Source: an uncultured Atopobium sp.
Lineage (GTDB): Bacteria > Actinomycetota > Coriobacteriia > Coriobacteriales > Atopobiaceae
NCBI GenBank assembly: GCA_937997345.1
Contig: CALKTD010000023.1
Span: forward strand, 39,269 to 103,268
Direction: 5' to 3'
Length of the DNA stretch: 64,000 nt
Both the position numbers and the translations under genes were made by a program. The notes beneath the pieces were generated by a model. The model searched no databases, was not told the DNA's origin, and worked only from the letters and a program-made list of their open reading frames with translations. This document shows, in pieces, positions 19,301 through 28,900 of the stretch (the stretch's first letter is position 1; each line of letters starts with the position of its first letter).

Positions 19301-19720
19301 AAAAAATCACTTGAAGTGGTTAATCATGTTGTAGCTATTCTTATTTTGGCTGCAGCTCTGTTGGCATTTATTGTCTTGTATAACCTCACAAATATCAATA
19401 TTGAGGAGCGTATTCGAGAGATTGCTAGCCTTAAAGTGCTTGGTTTTACGCGACACGAAGTTGATGCATACGTGTTTAGAGAGATTGCTTTACTGGCCGT
19501 CTTCGGAGCACTCTTTGGGCTTGTCCTAGGAACTTACCTTGAGGGATTTGTGGTTCAAACAGCCGAGATTGATCTTGTTATGTTTGGCCGCTCTATTCAT
19601 ATGCCAAGTTATTGGTTTGCTTTTGGACTTACGCTTGTTTTCTCGCTGTTGGTATATGTTGCCATGCGATCTAAGCTTAAAAATATTGATATGGTTGAGA
19701 GCTTGAAGAGCGTCGAGTAG
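16388..19720 (+). CDS. FtsX-family permease with long coiled coil
   Basis: A 1110-residue membrane protein. The first helix is at about 10-30 (SLARFLAIAGIVALGCGFF), followed by an extracellular MacB-like region. A coiled coil rich in Gln, Ala and Glu covers about residues 245-545. After it, VFPLMFFLVAALVSLTSMTRMVSEERTLIGIHKALGYS starts the first FtsX domain, and a second FtsX domain with KVLGFTRHEV closes the protein. The coiled coil is predicted outside the membrane and may span wall layers. GTG 16379 overlapping the ATPase stop is an alternative to ATG 16388. It pairs with the upstream ATPase. Function may be similar to the FtsEX or YknXYZ type; this is an inference. Confidence 0.88.
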   Translation: MPHALFTEIIRTIKGSLARFLAIAGIVALGCGFFAGLKMASPDMQEAAHTFYANQHLYDLRVISTLGLSEKDVHALASVEGVEAVMPSRTVDVMATLTSSQSSARVSSFRLGELNQPVVVEGRLPQGPYECVMSADSKKRADISLGHQIELPDTSNGVHLKGGSYTVVGFVNAPTYPYVSNFGTTSLGNGIVQQFVYVAENAFANDDPYTEVYLTVQGATSYKSGSSMYQSAVDRVAERIKQMNPSLASLRLQELKDDAQAQVDEARQKLEQSRREATDKLGDAQKKLDEAEAQISAQQQRLIDGQKQYDAGRQQLTTLRSSAEQKFAQAEAQINASEAQIAQGTAELSAGEAQYQAGLTAFNAGQATFMQQKSAFEAGRDAYLAGLAAQGITASTLEEAQQQLSALGLPTTQVDALLATQAKIAAAEAELATQQQALTAARGELDQRTTQLREAESQVAQARQNLIEARSATADQLSAAQEKLDASLSQLTAGQALLRNAEAQTYEGRQSLEDQRAEVEKQLADGQTKIDEAQKKIDELKEPDVYVLDRTKEIGVAAYQADSERINNIANVFPLMFFLVAALVSLTSMTRMVSEERTLIGIHKALGYSTLQIAAKYLLYALLASLLGAVIGIALLSQVLPGVIISAYGSIYTIPNEGAPYPIQLDSALLAGLFGIGVTLLSTMAAVLSSLKEEPSSLMLPKAPKAGSKILLERINPLWSRLSFSWKVTIRNLVRYKRRLIMTLVGIAGCTALLLVAFGLRDSISDIIDSQWPTLFHYDYIVGMTSDVSNAEADQIATELNQVGATNIHRITSENVLLESPAQNASSLTRTTIMTSNSPQDLTGVVTLRDRLSGQTIELEKDSVVITEKLAKRLGVGVGDTIQVFAQDRIGNASGEPSTLIVTGVTENYVGSYLYVGPSAWHSLGIQDQATDGWYATLPKDQATRDTFGEKLINQAGVATIDDINEAICMYKKSLEVVNHVVAILILAAALLAFIVLYNLTNINIEERIREIASLKVLGFTRHEVDAYVFREIALLAVFGALFGLVLGTYLEGFVVQTAEIDLVMFGRSIHMPSYWFAFGLTLVFSLLVYVAMRSKLKNIDMVESLKSVE

Positions 19721-19803
19721 ACATCTTTTGCACGCCCAAGAGAGGCATATTTTAGATAAGATAGAAGATAGTTGAGATTGCTTATTATTTATAAGGAGTT
19801 GGT

Positions 19804-22800
19804 ATGCCTAAGGTTTCTTTTGTAATTCCTGCATACAACATCGAATCATACATTGGGCGTTGTATTCAAAGTGTAAAGAATCAGACGTTTGGTGATTTTG
19901 AAGCAATTATTGTTGACGACGCTTCAACAGATTCTACTCCAGAGAAAATCGTAGAAGTAGTAGGGGATGACAAAAGGTTCAAGGTTGTAACTCATCCAAC
20001 CAACCAGGGGCATCATCTTACACGTAAAACTGCTGCAGCTCACACAAAAGGCGAGTGGGTCTTTTGTCTAGACGGTGATGATGAGGTTACTGCTGATTTT
20101 CTTGAGCAGGTAGTTGCTCGCATTGATCAGAACCCTGTTGATATTCTCCACCTGGGTATTACCGTTATTCCAGAAAATGGCGTAAGTGAAGCTGAGGCAG
20201 AAGGTTTTGGTAACTTCATCAATCAGCAGTCTCACTTTACACAAGGTGAGGAAGTCCTTCGTGCCATCTACGATGAAGGCTATGGTCAGAAGATTGATTG
20301 GCGTATTACACAGCGCCTATATCGTGGAGAGCTATTCCGTTCTACTTTTGCAGAGATGACTTCAGAGCGTCTGGTAAGAGCGGAAGATGCCTATGAGGTA
20401 TTTGTTCTTTCCGATAAGGCTCAGTCTGCTGATGGATTTGAGTCTTGTAGAGGCCTTCTCTATCACTTTGGTATTGGTGTAACAGGAGCTTCTCGCATTT
20501 CTTTAGATAAGTTTGGTGAGTTCTGCTATCAGTTCTTAGACAATATTGAACATACAGAGCTCTATATTGGCAAAACAGACAATGTTGCTTACCTGAGGTC
20601 TTTTGAGGGCATGAAGCACAAGCTGATGGAGCTTTTGATTGGAGACTGGAAGTCTCGTCTTGCTCCTGAAGATCAAGAAGCAGCCCTTGAGCCGTTTGCC
20701 ATTCTCTTTGGACCATCGGTAGCTGCTCGAGAGCTTTATCGCTTTGTAAGAGATGAAGCATACGAGGCCATTGCTACTGGTACTGAACTTCCAGAAGACA
20801 GCAATGCATATCGCTACAGGACATATGCAAAGAAATACGCCGCTCTCATGCATCAGGATGAGGGACTGTCATTTGATAGGGCAGTTCGCATGAAACAAAT
20901 TGCCGATGAGTACATGGAGTATCTAGAGAGAAAGCACATGGTAAAGATGTTTGAGCAGCAGCCTATTCGCATTCTTATTACTTCTCATAAAGATGTTGAT
21001 GTTCCCGCAAGTAATTACCTTCAGCCTATCCAGGTAGGACCAGGACAGAAGACCAATCGCTTTACGTATATGCTTCATGATGATGAGGGCGATACCATTA
21101 CCGAGAAAAACCCCATGTACTGTGAGATGACTACACAGTATTGGGCGTGGAAGAATATCACCAATGCGCGCTATGTTGGCTTTGGCCATTATCGTCGCTA
21201 CTTCAACTTTACCGATACGGTTTATCCAGAAAATCCATTTGGTGAGGTTATGGATGACTTCATTGATGAGGATGCTATCAAGAAATATGGTCTTGATGAT
21301 CAGACCATCGCTCAATGCATTGAGGGCTATGACCTCATTACAACTGGGGTAAAGGATATTCGTAAATTCCCTGGAAGCGCTAACACACCTCTTGAGCAGT
21401 ACCATTCCGCTCCGCTACTCCATCCAAAGGATATGGATACTATGGCAGCGCTTATTGTTGAGCGTTATCCAGAGTATGCAGAGGACGTAAACGCTTTTCT
21501 CAACGGTCATCAGCAGTGCTTCTGCAATATGTATATCATGCGTAAAGAGCTTTTTGATCGCTATGCAGCATGGGTGTTCCCACTTGTTGACGAGTGGACT
21601 GCTCGTACTGATATGTCCACCTATAGCAAAGAGGCCTTAAGAACCCCAGGTCATCTGACTGAGCGCCTCTTTAATATCTGGCGTATGCATATGCTGCGTA
21701 CAGAGGGCAAAAACTGGAAGGTAAAAGAGCTTCAATGCATTCACTTTACCAATCCAGAGCCTCGTCAGAAGTTCATTCCTCTCTTTGAAGAGAAACCTGA
21801 GATTGCAAGCCAGAACGTTGTTCCTGTTGTTTTTGCGGCAGACAACAACTATGTTCCAATTCTTACCTGCGCTATGGGTTCAATGCTTGAAAACGCCGAT
21901 CCTAACCGTTTCTACGATGTGGTCGTTTTTAACACTAACATTGGTGGATCAAAGCAGGAGCTGGTTAAGAAGTACTTCTCGCGTTATAAGAATGCTCGTA
22001 TTACGTTCTATAACGTGTGGCGCGTGGTCAAAGACTACAAGCTAGATACTAATAATGCTCACATTAGTGTTGAGACATACTTCCGTTTCTTGGCTCAAGA
22101 TATTCTTTCCGCTTACGATAAAGTTGTCTATCTTGACTCTGACCTTGTGGTTAACGGTAATATTGCAGAACTTTATGATGTAAGAATGGGCAACAATCTT
22201 ATTGCCGCAACGCTTGATATTGACTATCTGGCAAACCTTAACATTCGCGGCGGAGACCGCATGAAGTACAGCCTTGACGTGCTTAATCTCAAGAACCCCT
22301 ATGCTTACTTCCAGGCAGGAGTTATGGTTTTCAATACCGCTGAACTTCGCCGTTATCACACTGTTCCAGAGTGGCTGCGTATTGCATCCAATCCAATCTT
22401 TATCTACAACGATCAAGATATTCTGAACAGCGAGTGTCAGGGTCGAGTGGTCTACCTTCAAGCTGATTGGAACGTTACGCACAACATTTTTGGTCGTGCC
22501 GAGAAACTCTATCCAATGGCACCAAACAGCGTTTTTGATGATTATCAAGCAGCACGCCGTGCACCAAAGATTGTTCACTTTGCTGGTGCTATTAAGCCTT
22601 GGCAGAACGCCAGCTGCGACATGGCTTCCTATTTTTGGAAGTACGCGCACAATACTCCGTTTTACGAGGTCATTATTCAGGACATGGTACCAGGCGCCAG
22701 AAATGACGCAGATGTCACAGAGTTCCATGAGCGCGCACTTTCTGATGCAAGTCCTCTGCGCAAGATTATTGACCCTATTGCACCATATGGTAGCGCAAGG

Positions 22801-22848
22801 CGAGAAGCCCTTAAGGCCCTTGGTAGAACCTTAAGAGGACGTAAATAA
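19804..22848 (+). CDS. Three-domain glycosyltransferase: GT2-DUF4422-GT8
   Basis: A 1014-residue protein that joins three glycosyltransferase-type modules. Residues 1-250 are GT2 (VSFVIPAYNIESYIGRCIQSV, VDDASTDST, DGDDE). Residues ~388-650 match DUF4422 (ILITSHKDVDVP, NITNARYVGFGHYRRYF). Residues ~670-930 are GT8 (VPVVFAADNNYV, VYLDSDLVVNGNI with DSD at about 778, and HFAGAIKPW). No membrane segment is visible, so it works on cytosolic or membrane-associated acceptors, probably surface polysaccharide or glycoprotein. AAGGAG precedes the ATG. It is a single gene bounded by its own terminator. Substrates are unknown. Confidence 0.88.
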   Translation: MPKVSFVIPAYNIESYIGRCIQSVKNQTFGDFEAIIVDDASTDSTPEKIVEVVGDDKRFKVVTHPTNQGHHLTRKTAAAHTKGEWVFCLDGDDEVTADFLEQVVARIDQNPVDILHLGITVIPENGVSEAEAEGFGNFINQQSHFTQGEEVLRAIYDEGYGQKIDWRITQRLYRGELFRSTFAEMTSERLVRAEDAYEVFVLSDKAQSADGFESCRGLLYHFGIGVTGASRISLDKFGEFCYQFLDNIEHTELYIGKTDNVAYLRSFEGMKHKLMELLIGDWKSRLAPEDQEAALEPFAILFGPSVAARELYRFVRDEAYEAIATGTELPEDSNAYRYRTYAKKYAALMHQDEGLSFDRAVRMKQIADEYMEYLERKHMVKMFEQQPIRILITSHKDVDVPASNYLQPIQVGPGQKTNRFTYMLHDDEGDTITEKNPMYCEMTTQYWAWKNITNARYVGFGHYRRYFNFTDTVYPENPFGEVMDDFIDEDAIKKYGLDDQTIAQCIEGYDLITTGVKDIRKFPGSANTPLEQYHSAPLLHPKDMDTMAALIVERYPEYAEDVNAFLNGHQQCFCNMYIMRKELFDRYAAWVFPLVDEWTARTDMSTYSKEALRTPGHLTERLFNIWRMHMLRTEGKNWKVKELQCIHFTNPEPRQKFIPLFEEKPEIASQNVVPVVFAADNNYVPILTCAMGSMLENADPNRFYDVVVFNTNIGGSKQELVKKYFSRYKNARITFYNVWRVVKDYKLDTNNAHISVETYFRFLAQDILSAYDKVVYLDSDLVVNGNIAELYDVRMGNNLIAATLDIDYLANLNIRGGDRMKYSLDVLNLKNPYAYFQAGVMVFNTAELRRYHTVPEWLRIASNPIFIYNDQDILNSECQGRVVYLQADWNVTHNIFGRAEKLYPMAPNSVFDDYQAARRAPKIVHFAGAIKPWQNASCDMASYFWKYAHNTPFYEVIIQDMVPGARNDADVTEFHERALSDASPLRKIIDPIAPYGSARREALKALGRTLRGRK

Positions 22849-25020
<2,172 letters not shown>

Positions 25021-25090
25021 ATGTGTATGTTCAGTAACAAAGTGGTGATTTATAATGCCTTGTTACTATCAGTAAAAAGGAGACGACCAA

Positions 25091-25273
25091 ATGAAACTAT
25101 TAAAAAGTAAGTATGTTTCTCTTGGAATGATGTTTTTGATTTTAGTAATCATCCTGAGTGTGGCATCAAACGTTAACGATCTATTTGTTGGTATGCTTTA
25201 TGGCATATCTTTAGGAATATTGATTTTAGGATTGCTTGCTACTCAAAATAGTTTGCGCTTATGTAATCGATAA
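25091..25273 (+). CDS. Small two-helix membrane protein
   Basis: A 60-residue protein made of two hydrophobic helices (about 10-27 and 30-52) with short polar ends. AAAAGGAGACGACCAA before the ATG is a strong ribosome binding site, which supports a real gene despite its size. The next gene begins 22 bases after its stop, so they are probably co-transcribed. The family is not recognised. Confidence 0.7.
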   Translation: MKLLKSKYVSLGMMFLILVIILSVASNVNDLFVGMLYGISLGILILGLLATQNSLRLCNR

Positions 25274-25294
25274 TCTATCCAAAAGGAAACAGCT

Positions 25295-25663
25295 ATGGCA
25301 GATAAAAACATTCTGGTTCTTTGCTATTCTCGCTGCACTACGTGTAAGAGAGCTCTCAAATGGCTTGATGAGCACGGTGTTTCTTATACACTGCGTGATA
25401 TTAAAGAGGAGAATCCAACTGCAGAAGAGCTTGCTGAGTGGCACAAATTGAGTGGTCTCTCCATTAGGAAATTCTTCAACACTTCTGGCATGGTGTATCG
25501 CGATAATAACATCAAGGAGCAGCTTGATGCCGGTATGAGCGATAGTGACGCCTATAATTTGCTTGCTACCACGGGTATGCTGGTCAAGCGCCCATTGGTT
25601 GTTGCAGGTAATACTATTCTTCTTGGATTCAAAGAGCCTGCATGGGAAGAAGTGCTTCTCTAA
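25295..25663 (+). CDS. ArsC/Spx/MgsR-like thioredoxin-fold protein
   Basis: A 122-residue member of the ArsC-related family. CYSRCTTCKRALKWLDEHG gives the CxxC pair near residues 14-17, and LVKRPLVV is the conserved cis-Pro segment. The family includes arsenate reductases and the Spx/MgsR transcription regulators that bind RNA polymerase. No arsenic-resistance genes are near, which makes a regulator or general thiol protein at least as likely. AAAAGGAAA precedes the ATG. It lies just after a small membrane protein gene and ends at a strong terminator. Confidence 0.85.
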   Translation: MADKNILVLCYSRCTTCKRALKWLDEHGVSYTLRDIKEENPTAEELAEWHKLSGLSIRKFFNTSGMVYRDNNIKEQLDAGMSDSDAYNLLATTGMLVKRPLVVAGNTILLGFKEPAWEEVLL

Positions 25664-25724
25664 AAACAGCTTCTTCAGCATGCATCTTTATACTGTGCGT
25701 TAGATTGTAGATAAGCGTTAGTAA

Positions 25725-25757
25725 AAAGGCGGCTAACAAGGTAGCCGCCTTTTCTTT
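25725..25757. terminator. Intrinsic terminator between convergent genes
   Basis: An 11-bp perfect stem AAAGGCGGCTA / TAGCCGCCTTT with a 6-base loop and TCTTTT tail. A-richness on the left lets it also serve the minus-strand gene ending at 25800. Confidence 0.9.
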
Positions 25758-25799
25758 TACATGTGTGGATATGCAACGCCTTTGGTGTTTTGCTGCAAA

Positions 25800-26765
25800 C
25801 TAGTCCTCGTCATCAACCATTTCTACAACAGGTTTACCCATATAGTTGATGCCATCAACTAGCTCTTCCAATGTGATTCGCTGACCTAAGATAGTTGCCT
25901 GAACAAGCTCTTTGTAGAACTCACGAGCTTCATCCACAAGATCAAGAATACTTTCAGTCTTAATTTCTCCTGTGTATGGTTCTTTCCAAGGAAGACGCTT
26001 GAGATTGGCGGTAGGGAAGTCCTCGGTTTTAACAATACGGTGAGCCATTGCAGCAACGTACGAATTGTTTGAAGGACGCATGAACTTCTCGGTCTTATAT
26101 AAAACGTCAGGAAGCTTGGTAGTGTACTTAGGATCGGTGCGCTCTACCGTGTGGTAGATACGAACATAATCCTGAAGAGCCTTCTCGTACTCACCAACGC
26201 CAACATTAAGATCAAATATCTGAAGTGCTACTTGTGAGAAAAGCGCACCACCAACATGTTTGGTTGATTCAACAGCTTCAAGTACCTCAGCTGGTGGAAA
26301 CGTCTCAACGGTAGTGTGGCGCATGTGCCAAAGAAGATATGAGTCCAAATCCGTTTCGATAATAGGATGGAGCTCCCTGTAGGCATTTTTGAGAGACGGC
26401 TCCGCCTCAATCAGTGCATCTTGCTGGGAATACACAAACGGATGGACAATTCTATCTAGTGCGTAGTGCGCTAAGAGGCCAAGTGCAAACGCGCGACCAG
26501 CTGGCATGTCGCTTTGTGGCAGGCGAGAAACACCATCACGAATAGACAAAAATGCGTCAACAATATGGCCTGCGTGCATACGACGATGCAGTCTATTGCA
26601 GGCAAGTGAGTGGTTTGGCCAGGCAAGATGACGTGCGAGGAAGGGGTCAGGCCCCTGGTTTCCAAGCAAGAATGCATTGACCTCTGCGTCAGTTGCAACA
26701 AGCTCTTGCGGTAAATCATGAACCACTTCTGCGCCAAACAGATAGTGGGTTATTAAAGCAGGCAT
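25800..26765 (-). CDS. Zinc-dependent phospholipase C-like protein
   Basis: A 321-residue protein of the zinc-dependent phospholipase C/S1-P1 fold. Typical of the intracellular branch common in Clostridia and Coriobacteria are the start MPALITHYLFG and GNQGPDPFLARHLAWPNHSL. The metal-binding cluster LLAHYALDRIVHPFVYSQ and the later ELHPIIETDLDSYLLWHM supply His and Asp ligands. No signal peptide is visible, so it should be cytosolic, and true phospholipase activity is uncertain. An AAGGAG site lies before the start on the minus strand. It diverges from mntP. Confidence 0.85.
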   Translation of the reverse strand: MPALITHYLFGAEVVHDLPQELVATDAEVNAFLLGNQGPDPFLARHLAWPNHSLACNRLHRRMHAGHIVDAFLSIRDGVSRLPQSDMPAGRAFALGLLAHYALDRIVHPFVYSQQDALIEAEPSLKNAYRELHPIIETDLDSYLLWHMRHTTVETFPPAEVLEAVESTKHVGGALFSQVALQIFDLNVGVGEYEKALQDYVRIYHTVERTDPKYTTKLPDVLYKTEKFMRPSNNSYVAAMAHRIVKTEDFPTANLKRLPWKEPYTGEIKTESILDLVDEAREFYKELVQATILGQRITLEELVDGINYMGKPVVEMVDDED

Positions 26766-26779
26766 AATACTCCTTGTAG

Positions 26780-26806
26780 TTTTTCAGTATAAGAGTAGCT
26801 GAAAAA
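26780..26806. promoter_or_regulatory. Inverted repeat in divergent promoter region
   Basis: TTTTTCAG at 26780-26787 and CTGAAAAA at 26799-26806 form a perfect 8-bp inverted repeat with an 11-base gap, between the divergent phospholipase-like gene and mntP. It could be an operator or a weak hairpin. The yybP-ykoY manganese riboswitch often found before mntP is not visible; the 105-bp gap is short for it. Confidence 0.35.
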
Positions 26807-26870
26807 TGCTTGCAGGCGGTAAAATTTCTTCTTTGTGTTACAAGATTTAATGATACCTAGGAACTCACAC

Positions 26871-27449
26871 ATGGGTCTACTTGAAATTTTGATGCTTGGC
26901 GTGGCGCTTGCAACGGATGCGTTCTCTGTCACCATCTCTAACACCTTTGCCTTTGATGACCATGGGGTTTCTCGCCTTATGCGTATGCCACTTTTCTTTG
27001 GTCTTTTTCAGTTTGGCATGCCTCTTGCTGGTTATTTTGTCGGTGGCATCGCAGCAGAGTTGATTGAGAAGTACGCAGGAATTGTCTCTTTAGTCATTCT
27101 TGGTTTCATCGGTTCAAACATGCTGTATAGCGGCTATACGGCGCTCAAAGAAGATGCTTCTGAGGAAGAAGAGGAAGAAGCCCAGCAAAGTGCTACGACG
27201 CTCTCTTATGGAAAGCTGGTATTTCAAGCTGTTGCTACGGCAATCGACGCATTTGCTGTTGGTGTAAGTTTTAGGGCACATAGTGTAGATATTTTGATTG
27301 CCTCAGCACTCTTTGGCATTATTACCGCAAATCTCTGTACCATTGCTCTGTTCATAGGCAAAAAGCTTGGCTCGCTTTTGGGTGACCGTGCCGAGATGGT
27401 AGGTGGCGTGGTTCTTATCCTGATTGGACTAAAAGTCTTTTTTGGATAA
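26871..27449 (+). CDS. mntP: Manganese efflux pump MntP
   Basis: A 192-residue membrane protein with six helices in two repeats. Each repeat carries the signature Asp: ATDAFSVTISN in helix 1 and AIDAFAVGVSF in helix 4. It exports Mn(II) and protects against manganese overload. The central loop is acidic (EDASEEEEEEAQQ), longer and more charged than in many homologues, perhaps a cytosolic metal sensor. ATG 26871 follows AGGAAC; an in-frame ATG at 26835 would add 12 non-conserved residues. A recurrent GGGTTTCTCGCC copy lies within codons 32-36. Confidence 0.93.
   Translation: MGLLEILMLGVALATDAFSVTISNTFAFDDHGVSRLMRMPLFFGLFQFGMPLAGYFVGGIAAELIEKYAGIVSLVILGFIGSNMLYSGYTALKEDASEEEEEEAQQSATTLSYGKLVFQAVATAIDAFAVGVSFRAHSVDILIASALFGIITANLCTIALFIGKKLGSLLGDRAEMVGGVVLILIGLKVFFG
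26965..26976 (+). repeat. GGGTTTCTCGCC word, copy 3
   Basis: Exact 12-mer inside mntP, read as Gly-Val-Ser-Arg in a different codon phase from most other copies. Confidence 0.9.
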
Positions 27450-27493
27450 AATCTGTTTGACCAGACGGATTATGTAGCAGGTAAGGAGGTAGT

Positions 27494-28780
27494 GTGAAGT
27501 TTATCCCAGATTGTCTGCGCCAGAAGATGCATAAAACTTTTGGACCAAAAGACCCTGACGAGAAGATCACTCCACCAACTTCCACTTCTGTTACAAGAAC
27601 CTCATTTATTATCCTGGCTGTCTCAGCGGTTGCTGCACCTGTAATAGCTACGGTAACAAACGTTTTGAGTCCAGGAATTTCTTATGTTCAGCAGGAGCTT
27701 CTACCTCCCCGGCTTAATTCAAAAGTTCCAGGCTATGCTCGAGCGCTCATTCAACTTGCGCAACGAGAAGGCTCTCTCAATCTTTTATGTACTTCCAAAG
27801 AAGCGGTAAAGTCCCTGGTAGAAACATACTCAAGAATGTTTTCTGTATCTGTTACGGTGGGCGAGGCAACGGAGGAAGAAATTCAGGAGTTTATTCAGCA
27901 AACATATACTTCTGGTAAGAGCGTGGAGTCTGAAACTTCTGATACCAAATCTGGTACTGATTGGGGTTTTGAGAAACCCGATGTCATTTTCTTGGCAAGC
28001 GAAGCTCTCATGCAAAATTTTGAGACTTCCGCATATTGTCAACCGTTTGAAGTTTCTTTAACAGACCAGTACGTGCGCCCTGAGTTTTTTGACGCCACTG
28101 GACACTGGTATGCCTACGCTGCAGATCCATTGGTTTTACTTGTAAATCAAGAACGCCTTAATGAGAAAAAGATTTTGCGTCCTCACGAATGGACCGATCT
28201 TCTTACAGATGGCCTGCGTGGAAGGTATGTTATTCCTGACCCCGCGCTTACGTATACGGGCAAGAAGTTTGAATCGCTCTTTTTAGGACAGTATGGTCTG
28301 GATAAAGGTGCTCAAATTATCCAAAGTTTGTTTGAAAATGTTGACGCATTTTCTGAGAGCACCTATCAAGCTATTAGAGACACAGGATTTGGCAAGTACA
28401 GGGCTTGTGTTTGTCCGCTGAGCGCTGCTTATAGAGCAATTACTAAAGACGATTTTGATAATCTTTCAGTCGTTCTGCCAGCCGCTTCTTATTTCTCCAC
28501 GATAAGGTCATTTGTATGTCAGGAGTCAAAACATACGTATTCGGCGTATTTATGGCAGGAATTTATTACTAATCGAGATTCTGCTGAACACATGGGAGAA
28601 ATGGACTCGTTTTTCTCGCCGGTTATTGAAGGCACACCAACTCCTTGGTATGCAAGTCGTCTTAATTTGACAGCTGTAAGCGAATCAATGCGGATAGCTT
28701 TTGCTCCAATCGATGCAGAAGGCAATCTCATTAAGCTTGAAGACGTTCATGCTACCTATAGCAAGTTGGTCAACGCATAG
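27494..28780 (+). CDS. Membrane-anchored solute-binding-like protein
   Basis: A 428-residue protein with a cytosolic Pro/Thr-rich head, one hydrophobic segment at about residues 36-58 (FIILAVSAVAAPVIATV) and a large exported domain. The domain reads like a type II periplasmic binding protein of the iron/thiamine group: PDVIFLASEALMQNF, WYAYAADPLVLLVNQERL, EWTDLLTDGLRGRYVIPDPALTYTG. No lipobox Cys is seen, so it is tethered by the helix, and no ABC permease is adjacent. It starts with GTG; AAGGAGGT is a near-perfect ribosome binding site 4 bases upstream. Ligand is unknown. Confidence 0.75.
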   Translation: MKFIPDCLRQKMHKTFGPKDPDEKITPPTSTSVTRTSFIILAVSAVAAPVIATVTNVLSPGISYVQQELLPPRLNSKVPGYARALIQLAQREGSLNLLCTSKEAVKSLVETYSRMFSVSVTVGEATEEEIQEFIQQTYTSGKSVESETSDTKSGTDWGFEKPDVIFLASEALMQNFETSAYCQPFEVSLTDQYVRPEFFDATGHWYAYAADPLVLLVNQERLNEKKILRPHEWTDLLTDGLRGRYVIPDPALTYTGKKFESLFLGQYGLDKGAQIIQSLFENVDAFSESTYQAIRDTGFGKYRACVCPLSAAYRAITKDDFDNLSVVLPAASYFSTIRSFVCQESKHTYSAYLWQEFITNRDSAEHMGEMDSFFSPVIEGTPTPWYASRLNLTAVSESMRIAFAPIDAEGNLIKLEDVHATYSKLVNA

Positions 28781-28810
28781 CTCTTTCTATACGTTAAGCA
28801 TTTGGACACC

Positions 28811-28845
28811 AAAAAACGGCTCAGGTAACCTGAGCCGTTTTGCTT
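28811..28845. terminator. Bidirectional intrinsic terminator
   Basis: Near-perfect 14-bp stem AAAACGGCTCAGGT / ACCTGAGCCGTTTT lies between the convergent binding-protein and glutamine synthetase genes. Both ends are A- or T-rich. Confidence 0.92.
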
Positions 28846-28869
28846 TAAAGGTGGAGTAGTGAGAAGACC

Positions 28870-28881
28870 GGGTTTCTCGCC
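28870..28881 (+). repeat. GGGTTTCTCGCC word, copy 4
   Basis: Exact 12-mer, intergenic, 20 bases beyond the stop of the minus-strand glnN and followed by AAG, like copy 1. Confidence 0.92.
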
Positions 28882-28900
28882 AAGAAGCCCTGATGAAGAA

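Noticed and set aside
22042..22728. A 228-codon antisense frame within the three-domain glycosyltransferase
   Set aside because: No motifs or ribosome binding site, and it lies within the well-conserved GT8 domain on the other strand.
25295..25663. Arsenate reductase for arsenic resistance
   Set aside because: No ars genes are nearby and the family is mixed, so the specific function cannot be claimed.
26766..26870. Manganese (yybP-ykoY) riboswitch before mntP
   Set aside because: The 105-bp gap shows no recognisable riboswitch core; only an 8-bp inverted repeat is seen.
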